Assembly: GCA_907163375.1 (NCBI GenBank)
Contig: CAJQUW010004470.1
Span: 310,001 to 374,000 of the forward strand
Direction of reading: 5' to 3'
Source of the DNA: Prostheceraeus crozeri
Taxonomy: Eukaryota; Platyhelminthes; Polycladida; Euryleptidae
DNA length: 64,000 bases
This document shows positions 56,741 to 64,000 of the stretch, one piece after another. The notes under the pieces were generated by a model. The model was not told where the DNA came from, made no database searches, and saw only the letters and a program-made list of their open reading frames with translations. Position 1 is the stretch's first letter. Every line of letters begins with the position of its first letter. The position numbers and the translations under genes are program-made.

Positions 56741-56928
56741 ATGGGACGACTAGAGCCAACGATTCATCATGTGTCGTCTGTTTCGCTGGCGGTTCCCTTC
56801 TGACATGCATCAAGTGCGGACGGCAATTTCACGAAGAATGCAGCAGTATGCCACGTCCCAAAACACCTGCCAATTCCAATGTGCCCAACTTTCAATGTCG
56901 AGATTGTTTTTTCATGTTATACACCTCC
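56741..56928 (+). CDS. Candidate host-gene exon C: PHD finger
   Basis: Acceptor TTTTCCATTCCAG precedes 56741 and donor GTGAGT starts at 56929. The 188-base exon enters in phase 1 and leaves on a codon boundary. It encodes SCVVCFAGGSLLTCIKCGRQ, FHEEC and FQCRDC, which gives the C4HC3 order CxxC-CxxC-HxxC-CxxC of a PHD zinc finger, the histone-tail reader fold. It is preceded by DGTTRAND and joins in phase to exon B, so the product would be Tudor followed at once by PHD, as in Polycomb-like proteins (PHF1, MTF2, PHF19). Exons further downstream were not recognised, so the rest of the gene is outside the window or missed. The finger itself is clear; the gene identity is inference. Confidence 0.65.
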
Positions 56929-57108
56929 GTGAGTATTTCCTCATATTTTTGTCAAGATGATGCATTCCTCATTATTCAAAATAGTCTGTTGGGAATCGGA
57001 ATGCAGTCTCACATTCTATTCAATTGTCATGAATTTTAATGAGTGGTGTTATGTTACTTACTGAAACAGTTGGTAGGGTGGCCTCATTACTGAATGACAC
57101 ACAAGGTT

Positions 57109-57162
57109 ATTAACAACACTGAGATTAAATACACGATAGATCAGATTGCCATGCAAAAGATG
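57109..57162 (+). repeat. 54-bp direct repeat, left copy
   Basis: Matches 57407-57460 with one mismatch. It abuts the 3' end of the tRNA-like sequence. Confidence 0.8.
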
Positions 57163-57236
57163 TGCGGCTGGTAGGATTCGAACCTACGACCAAGGTTAAC
57201 TAGACCTGTGCTTTAACCAACTGAGCTACGAGCCAC
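57163..57236 (-). tRNA. tRNA-like sequence, Thr(AGT)-type anticodon, possibly a pseudo-tRNA or SINE part
   Basis: On the minus strand it has A box TAGCTCAGTTGG, B box GGTTCGAATCC, a perfect 5-bp T stem (GTAGG/CCTAC), an anticodon loop CTAGTTA (anticodon AGT) on a four-pair stem, and an acceptor of GTGGCT with AGCCGC (one G-U pair). One extra base between acceptor and D arm and a mismatch in the anticodon stem argue against a working gene. No run of T follows within the next bases. Confidence 0.45.
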
Positions 57237-57406
57237 TTATGCGTCTTTGTCAGTTGGCAGGATCAAACCCTCACCACCACACATCAGTTGTCAAGGCAAT
57301 AATAATGAATGAAAAAATAACTCGTCACAATTGTGACCGCCGACATTAAGGCAAGTAGCGGGGATCGATTGTCCACCAAAGCATCTTAAGCCATGTCGTG
57401 AATGCA

Positions 57407-57460
57407 ATTAACAACAATGAGATTAAATACACGATAGATCAGATTGCCATGCAAAAGATG
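57407..57460 (+). repeat. 54-bp direct repeat, right copy
   Basis: Second copy of 57109-57162; the unit spacing is 298 bp. Confidence 0.8.
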
Positions 57461-58330
57461 TTATTCACTTCATGAGCATTTATTCATCATGGCATGTTAA
57501 ATTACTGTTGGTATGCAGGGCCTATGATACAAGTTTTCATAATATGGCAAGGCATTCGGATAACCAGCAAATTTCCTTTAGTGTAAGATGACGTCGAAAA
57601 TACATAATATGCAGAATTGTCATTTAATTAGCAGATTCACGGAAATCCACGGTGTTCCCTATAATTTAGCCGAATTTCCCTTTTCTCTCAATGGCCTCTC
57701 ACACGAACTTAAATAGGCTTAAATGATCATCAGATATTCATAGAGTTGGAAATCTTTATCAGTCAGTAGTTTCATCATGTGATGTTTTTGGTTTGACACT
57801 CCTTGCACCGTTGGTTGTATGAATGTCGATGACAAGCGGTTTGGTGTGAGAATGGACACAAATGAAATCAACAAAACCACACCTCTACTTCATGAACTTT
57901 TGTTTTGCGTTGTCTGATAGTCGTTGCAGATACTATGAGAAAAGGGGTAGGACTGTTGTAGAACAGAGAAAATGGCATGCTAAGAAGGCATCTTATTCTG
58001 TGGAATAGTCAAACTACTGTTCTAATATTTTCCAGGAGCTTCTAGTGGTTTCTTTTTGACCTAGTCAACAGCGACCTCTTTCGTAGCAGTCTCACAGACC
58101 TCTTACTTAACAGTGCGGTTGCCGATGTCTCAGAGATTGCCAAGATTCTTAGTTGCGCATTTACTTACCGCATCTCTATATGAAATATACATAATTAAAT
58201 TTGAGTGTATTATTTACATGCTGCACCGTACAATGATCTTATGCACAGCAATTTTCTGTATCTGATGGAAGAGGAAGCAAATTGATTAAACTGTATATTG
58301 TATATTCATTTCAGTCATACGATTTTAATC
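57461..58330. other. Non-coding stretch, no gene seen
   Basis: AT-rich, no credible ORF or repeat end. Confidence 0.5.
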
Positions 58331-58338
58331 GAGTAGTA

Positions 58339-59391
58339 CAGTGGTGGCAACGCGTGGCCAGCCACTGCTTCCTATAGCCAAAGTGGCACGCGGACAGTTT
58401 TTGAATCGGTGATTTGAAAAAGGCCCAGTCCGCCTTTCACCTTTAAAAGATACTTCTAGTCTTGACGTTGATATTCCTAAGGATTTCCAAAAGTATTAAT
58501 TAATGACTTATTGAGCACTGATGGCACAAAAAAATCGTTATAATGCTCAAATGATGTTCCTTTCGCAATCAACATCTTCTCAAGATGAAGGTAAAAGACA
58601 GTCATTAACTGCGTGAATACTAAATCACATGCTGTTCGATGCCTTGTTGAACATGTTTCACCACACAGTAAACAAAGTTACAATTAGCCTATAAATACGT
58701 AAAGTAGGCTACGCATGAAGGAGTACAGCCTCATGAAAGTATGTGATGGGCCCTATTTATAAGTCACCTTTCTTTCAAGTATTCTATTTGGATTTTATGC
58801 TAATTTTTAATTGCATCAATTTTGTACTAGAATGGCATTATCGCACGATTATCGTTGGGATAGCCTATGCGTGGTTTTCGAAAGTTTATGTTTCGGTAGA
58901 GTAGACCTATGTCCACTTAGGAATGTGTGGCCTAGCCACACGTCATTTGTTCTTTTAAATTGTGTGGCATGTAGACCTATGCCGATAGATGTAGGCAACT
59001 ATAGATCGTCATTTAGATTATAGACCGTAGTTAAAGACCGTCATTTTTCGATGAAATAGGGTGATATCATTCTATTAACAATGAGGTCATATGACCGCTT
59101 ATTTTCACAAAAGGCCTTCCGCAATTTGTTTGGTTTATTCACATTCCATTATTCATACAGATTTTAGAATGTAAAAGGCAGCCGCTATGTATACAATGCT
59201 CTAGATGCAAATACAATGGAATTATGTACTACCACTATGTTAAGTGCAGCAGTCCTTAAAATTACTCTCAAAGGTGCTCATGAAAGGAATTTTCGACATA
59301 CCTATTTCTGCCTTTTAAAATTGGTGGCCCGCGAGTTCTCTCGCTGGCCATTACTTGTGGCCCTCCATCCCAACTTGGTTGCCTACCACTG
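58339..59391. mobile_element. Non-autonomous hAT element
   Basis: CAGTGGTGGCAAC (58339-) and GTTGCCTACCACTG (ending 59391) are inverted ends with one indel. Flanks GAGTAGTA (58331-58338) and AAGTAGTA (59392-59399) make an 8-bp duplication with one mismatch. GTGGCACGCG (58383) and GTGGCCCGCG (59324) are same-strand subterminal motifs. No transposase. A lone related terminus, CAGTGGTAGGCAA, lies at about 40972. Confidence 0.75.
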
Positions 59392-59399
59392 AAGTAGTA

Positions 59400-59828
59400 G
59401 AAGGAAGGCAGGTTATTTTCTCAACATTTTAAACACGAAATAGTTTATGTTTATAGTCAGGAAGTTAAGTTACAAGAATGTTTGTTAAGTATGACATGTC
59501 TGAATTGAAGGAATAATGGTGTTCCACTGTGTGAGTTCTTTACTTGACAGTGGTAATGACGCGCTGAGAATAAATACATTTAGTGTTGAAAAGAGCAAAC
59601 ACATTGTCATTGACGGTGTGCTCCATACGAGTGTATAATCGTTCTATAGCACTCGGGGTCTACGGAGTGTATATCGACCGTTGAAGGTGTGGGACGTCGA
59701 AGTACCGTCCGTTTATACACTTAAAAGCGTGAATAGAGATCGATGAGGAAATAAATGGGAGTTTGCTTTTGTTTTTGTCATGATATGTCTATGATCTTCC
59801 GTCGTATGGTGGTGGTGGTGTCACAACC
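59400..59828. other. Non-coding stretch, no gene seen
   Basis: AT-rich, no credible ORF. GC content rises sharply at its right edge. Confidence 0.45.
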
Positions 59829-59830
59829 CA

Positions 59831-59931
59831 ACCCCTTCCTGCTATTGGGAAGGGGTCCAGGGGATGGCCGGGCCACCGCCCGCTCCCAGCGGCGGATGAA
59901 GTCCGCACACCTGACGGGAGGCAACTCCGTC
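59831..59931 (+). ncRNA. GC-rich cluster of four stem-loops
   Basis: Four hairpins in 101 bases: ACCCCTTCC/GGAAGGGGT (59831-59839 with 59848-59856), CGGGC-CACC-GCCCG (59869-59882), GCGGA-TGAAG-TCCGC (59892-59906), and GACGGGAG-GCAA-CTCCGTC (59913-59931, GNRA loop, one bulged G). The surrounding DNA is AT-rich. This could be a structured 5' or 3' end of a retroelement or an RNA gene; I do not recognise the family. The strand is a guess, because the hairpins exist on both strands; GCAA as a GNRA loop favours plus. Confidence 0.5.
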
Positions 59932-60025
59932 GTTTGGTCAACTACATGATTTTTTTTTCTAATGCTGATCATGATTATTCTTCAATTCTTCAGACCTTCA
60001 TTCATGGATTATGATACTCTCATTG

Positions 60026-60052
60026 TACAAGTGTCTGCTGAGTGCTCTAAGT
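60026..60052 (+). repeat. Relic terminus of the 17437-type hAT element
   Basis: TACAAGTGTCTGCTGAGTGC followed by TCTAAG matches the left end of the element at 17435-17460 with a few changes. The rest of that element is absent. Confidence 0.55.
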
Positions 60053-60140
60053 GTTCCATATGAAAACTTGTGCTCATGTAATTTGTGACTTTTATCTCTA
60101 CAGCATTTCATAACACTTTTGCCCTAGTTAATGTAATTGA

Positions 60141-60849
60141 CGTAAAGCCTGTAATACATGTAGACCATCATGGCGGCCAACCTCTTTCTTGGGTGGCGGT
60201 CTTTTTCAACATCTCCGATTATGAAAGTATTAGGAAATATCGCTTAGTAAAGTTTGTATATTTTAGTGTATTTTTCATCTAGGCTATAAAACTCTTAAAA
60301 CAATAGATTCTTAACTACGTGTACATACCCGCTATGCTATGAAAGTATTTGCATTTTGACTTATTCGTGTAACTTATTATCTTGTACTTATAACAATTAA
60401 CATGGTACTCGAAACACAGTTTGCTAACATCAATGTTCAATAATTGATTTATAAATATTATTGACTATTTAACATTTAGGCATAATTCATCCTTACAACA
60501 GCAGTAAAGGCTCAACACTTAGGCCTGACAAAATGGCATAGTACATCTAACTACAGTAGTATGATTTGCACGCAAGCTTGCTGTTTATAAGGAAAACAGG
60601 ATGACCAGTAGCACAAGCGTGATAAATTACAGGTACTTAACGATTAATTTAAAGCATTTGTTAATGATGAAGGCATAAATGCCTTCATTGTTGGTGGGAT
60701 GTTGGATTGGCATGTAGCGAAGAAGTAGTTGGAAGTAACACATTATATATGCTGGACAGGCCTTACTCAAACAAATATTTTGGTGCTCAATGATTATACT
60801 GGTGAAGTATGGGAAGTGGCGGTCTATTATGCCTACAGGTTTTACGGTG
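60141..60849. mobile_element. MITE with CCGTAAAA-type termini (copy 2)
   Basis: CGTAAAGCCTG (60141) and CAGGTTTTACGG (ending 60848) are inverted. GTGGCGGTCT occurs near both ends (60194 and 60815) in the same orientation. Internal words match the copy at 25525-25975, from which it has diverged a great deal. Confidence 0.5.
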
Positions 60850-61565
60850 AATGTGGAAAGTACGATCACGTTCAATAATAAAACTGAATTGTTCCACTTA
60901 TAGATCATAATTTTCCTTTAGCAGTGTATCGGGTTGTCACTGAATACTCCTGACGATGTGATCGATGACACGAAGTATTGAAATTTAATTTACATATATA
61001 TGTGTAATAGCAGCACGGCTTATATATCCTCAGCAGTTCACTGAAGTTTCCGGTGAGGTAAGGAAAGTTCAAATAATTCAAAAGATCCCACTCGCTTGGT
61101 GTTTATGAAGGAAATTTAATTTAGGGGACCAATGATAATCTTACTATATGAAATAAATTGCTCGAAACGACTTTTGAAATCATTTCGGGAGAAACAGCTC
61201 TGCAGTAAATGGTTACACACTCATTCTAGACTCATTCTTCTCAGTTTTCATAAGAAGCATGCACAGAGGAGACACGAAGATGCGACACTTCAAAGCGTGT
61301 AAACTACAGTCCGTTTCCTAAATCGTTGCACACCACGAAAAGTTCTTTTATCTTTTGCTTATTCTCACAAAATGTGATCGTGAGCTCATAAATCATAATT
61401 GATTGATTACTAAATTTATTCACTTGAACAGTTGAGATATTTGGCTTAGGAAATAGTGTGGTTTGTAGGGGACAACAATCCATTTGACCACAGTTGTTAT
61501 TCACAGCATTAGCTTAACTAACGGTGAAAGGCATGTAAAAGATTCTTCAATCGCGCAATCCCGAG
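60850..61565. other. Non-coding stretch, no gene seen
   Basis: AT-rich DNA, only chance ORFs. Confidence 0.5.
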
Positions 61566-62456
61566 CTAGGGATTTTGGAATCTCAAAGTGCCAGCGCAAT
61601 GCATAGAGGAAATAGTTGTTATTTAGATTATCTTGCCTTTTTACTTGTAGCTAGTTTTTACAGGTGGCATGCTTATATTTTATCAATCAATCTCGATCCC
61701 GGGTCAGAGCTTGTAATCCCGAATTTCGGGATCAAGAAAAGGTGGAATTTCGTAGACAGGCTCTAATCCCAGGTCTTCACTCTACCATTCCCGAATCTCA
61801 AGAAATTGCAGATTGAAAGTACAAAATTCAGGAATTCACAACTGTTGCCTGTTACTCTCAACGTTAACGTTATCAATCTGTGCATAAAGCGAAGAAACTT
61901 TGAGTCAACTTGTCAATTGCGATATTGTGAGTAAACCGAATTTTGGCAATTACGATTCTCTGCTATTCCCAGTTCCTGCATCCCGGTGTCCCATTTATTA
62001 TTACATAGGCCTACACGTGTGCTTTGTCACTACATATTTACTATTTTCGAGATTTTTCGGGGTTGTGGAATTTTTTCCTATACATATGATTAGATGACAT
62101 AAAGGACCTGAGTATATAGTCATCACACTTATAAGCATGCTGGCACAGCTGTATTGAATTAGTATTTGAATATTGAATTAGTAATTCAAAGAAAGATATT
62201 GAAAAGAATTCGAAAATCTATTCGGTTTCCACCAGCGAAGCAGTAAAACATCTATAAATTACTGCCAAAATGTCAACTAAATTAATAAATTAATTAATTC
62301 CTGGGATTTCAGGATTTGCACAAACCCACTGAATCTCGAGATTGCAATCCCTACCGATATCCCATACTAGTAGTATAAATCGATCCTTTGTAATAGGATA
62401 TTTGCGATTCTACTCAATCCCGGTGTTGAGATTTTCCGGGATTTTGGAATCCCTAG
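61566..62456. mobile_element. Non-autonomous element rich in AATCCCG / CGGGATT words
   Basis: CTAGGGATT at 61566 and AATCCCTAG ending 62456 are inverted. ATCCCG- and CGGGAT-like words recur near both ends in both orientations. No coding capacity; target duplication not clear. Confidence 0.45.
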
Positions 62457-63109
62457 TGGTTTGCTTAAGTAAATGAAGTAATTAGTGATTGGAAGTTTGT
62501 TGCTTTGATTCTTAGTTAGTATTTTCATGTTGGTGCTCTTCTGTCCTCCTGTCATCATGATTGAGCTGCAAAAATCTTGTTGATCCCTATCGGGCGCGTC
62601 AGCAACTACGGCGTGAAGAATTGCTATTGTTTGTGAACAGGCGCAGCAGAGGCAGACAGGCAGCCCCGTCTGTAGAACACAAATTCGAATTCTTCTGCTG
62701 ACCTCAACCCAGGGAAATGATGACTCACCAAATGACTGAGTATGGGAATAACCGGTCATGGAATAACACAGACTGGAAGTTTGCCAATGAACAGATGGGC
62801 CGATCGTGATAAAACTTGCATATTCTTGGAGTTGATAACACCAGCATTCTTTTAAACCCGAACTCGGAAACGCCAGGGTTAATGCAACAAAACTTATTAA
62901 GTTGTGTGCAGTTAACCGTTAAAAGCATTATTAGCGCGAAAGTTAGCGCAAAAATCAACCAAAAGTGTTAATTGAGTAAAACTGCACTAAATGTTGTCGA
63001 AATTCGAAAACATGTGAAAGCTTGACACAAACCTGATTCAATGGTGATAATCTTAATTTTCTTCATTTCTTAGCTTCGTCTGTAGGTATCAGTGAATGAA
63101 TTGAGCAAA
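62457..63109. other. Non-coding stretch, no gene seen
   Basis: No domain is recognisable in the two minus-strand ORFs (62367-62759, 62725-62958). Confidence 0.45.
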
Positions 63110-63984
63110 AATTCATACTTTTCAAGCATGTGATTTCTTGAACTTCTCCGACTTTCCCGACTTTTTTTTATTCTGAAGCCTTCACTCTCGTAATTCGTCC
63201 AAAAATGGAATACAAATTACAGGGTGTTAGGGGTATGAAAATATAGTTACTTGCATTTTGAATTTTGAATTGCATATCTATTTCAAAATGTGTGATTATT
63301 TCACTGAAAATAGGTACCGGTGCCAATATCGTTGTCTATACAAATAGACATTGGTATGATTGATTTTGTTCATTTGAATTAAGTTACGTAAGCATTGAAG
63401 CTTGGTAAGACTAGGCTAAGACCTTATTTTGGGGTTGAAATTCACTATGCCGGAAAAATATGCTCCGCAACGTTGGCTTTCAATCTATGACGTGACTGTT
63501 GATGTCTCTAGACTTTTTGAGGCATGCATAATCTACTTCACATTTATTTCTTCAAAAGAGGATCAAGTGAGAACTTTTCTCGTGTTGTGGAAATATTGCT
63601 CGACAGAAGCCAGATCTCGCATTAGAAAAATCAGAGAACAGTTGCGAAAGAAGAAAATGACAAACAAAGTTAGCACTCGGAAACATAAGATACTGGAATA
63701 CCTGTTTCATCAATCTACTGAAACCAGATTGCAGCTGTACCTCATCCAAAGTGTCCTCCCCTTGTTTAAGCAGTATGTCACTGCACTGAAAAATACAGGA
63801 ACCAATTTATCACACTCAGCATGATTGGCAAATAAAGTTGGTTCGGCAATTCCTTGCTTGCTTGAAGTGTCTTTCTTCTCTTGATCCTGATGCTAAAGGA
63901 CATAGTGTCTCTCAGTCATATATGTTGAAAATTCCGACCATAGCGCCAACTGTTCCTCAAATTCACGAGCACGATCAATTCGAC
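63110..63984 (+). mobile_element. hAT-like element fragment, copy 2
   Basis: High identity to 29016-29876 (copy 1), including the non-coding leader. Homology stops at about 63984, where the sequence changes to CAAGTGTTC, so the end is truncated or interrupted before the window edge. Confidence 0.7.
63447..63824 (+). CDS. hAT-like transposase fragment, intact frame (copy 2)
   Basis: From the ATG at 63447 (MPEKYAPQRWLSIYDV) the frame runs without interruption through FLVLWKYCSTEARSRIRKI, QLRKKKMTNKVSTRKHKILE and LFHQSTETRLQLYLIQSVLP to a TGA at 63824. Because it lacks the 14-bp insertion of copy 1, it shows the original reading of this region. It corresponds to the part of a hAT-like transposase after the catalytic core (TRW-like segment and helices). 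There is no catalytic N-terminus upstream, and downstream homology stops near 63984. It is therefore a fragment, not a functional gene. Confidence 0.6.
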   Translation: MPEKYAPQRWLSIYDVTVDVSRLFEACIIYFTFISSKEDQVRTFLVLWKYCSTEARSRIRKIREQLRKKKMTNKVSTRKHKILEYLFHQSTETRLQLYLIQSVLPLFKQYVTALKNTGTNLSHSA

Positions 63985-64000
63985 AAGTGTTCAATAATTC

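Noticed and set aside
62367-62958. Two minus-strand ORFs of 130 and 77 codons
   Set aside because: No recognisable domain; the first overlaps the end of a non-autonomous element and both look random.
1-64000. CRISPR array, operon structure, ribosome binding sites or LTR retrotransposons
   Set aside because: Repeats are dispersed or inverted, not regularly spaced; the sequence is eukaryotic; no gag, protease, integrase or paired LTRs were seen.

Overview
This is animal nuclear DNA, probably from a marine invertebrate. It is AT-rich, has almost no intact long coding sequence, and is dominated by decayed and nested mobile elements: LINEs, Penelope-like elements (PLEs), hAT, Tc1/mariner, PIF/Harbinger, tRNA-derived SINEs and many small non-autonomous DNA elements. 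The repeat mix and a very frequent TAGGCCTA palindrome would suit a marine deuterostome such as an echinoderm, but nothing here names a species. There is no prokaryotic, organellar, rRNA or LTR-retrotransposon content that I can see.

The only candidate host gene is on the + strand. Three short open segments with consensus splice sites and matching phases lie at 16525-16637, 26454-26532 and 56741-56928. The first two together read as a Tudor-like domain and the third is a PHD finger, the order known from Polycomb-like chromatin proteins (PHF1/MTF2/PHF19 group). If this is right, about 40 kb of the window is two introns filled with transposons.

Layout. 0.2-2.1 kb (-): frame-broken member of a widespread DFAENY/HGKG protein family, probably transposon-derived. 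2.1-7.2 kb: non-coding, degenerate repeats and a hAT remnant. 7.25-8.65 kb: a 621-bp inverted pair of PLE 3' ends encoding a GIY-YIG endonuclease, with hammerhead-like motifs. 9.2-12.7 kb (-): nearly full-length LINE (ORF1, APE endonuclease, reverse transcriptase). 13.3-13.5 kb (-): IS630/Tc1-like relic. 14.8-16.06 kb (+): second LINE. 16.85-23.06 kb: complete PLE with a 13-bp target duplication and inverted terminal repeats, interrupted by a 3.49-kb hAT-like element. 23.36-25.02 kb: mariner-like shell holding another element. 25.3-26.0 kb: SINE and MITE. 29.0-30.4 kb and 63.1-64.0 kb: two copies of one hAT-like gene. 30.8-32.2 kb and 33.5-35.1 kb (+): two more LINE remnants. 36.4-36.9 kb: inverted pair of tRNA-like SINEs. 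38.56-44.47 kb: hAT transposon with an 8-bp duplication, itself carrying a PIF/Harbinger element. 45.3-51.4 kb: nested zone with a Tc1 element and a hAT MITE. 51.4-56 kb: mostly non-coding, with a repeated CGAGCGAAC motif and a SINE. 56.7 kb: PHD exon. 57-63 kb: tRNA-like unit, hAT MITE, a GC-rich cluster of four hairpins, and MITEs.

Across the window several short-TIR elements carry the same short motif in the same strand orientation near both ends. This is the most distinctive unexplained pattern seen here.
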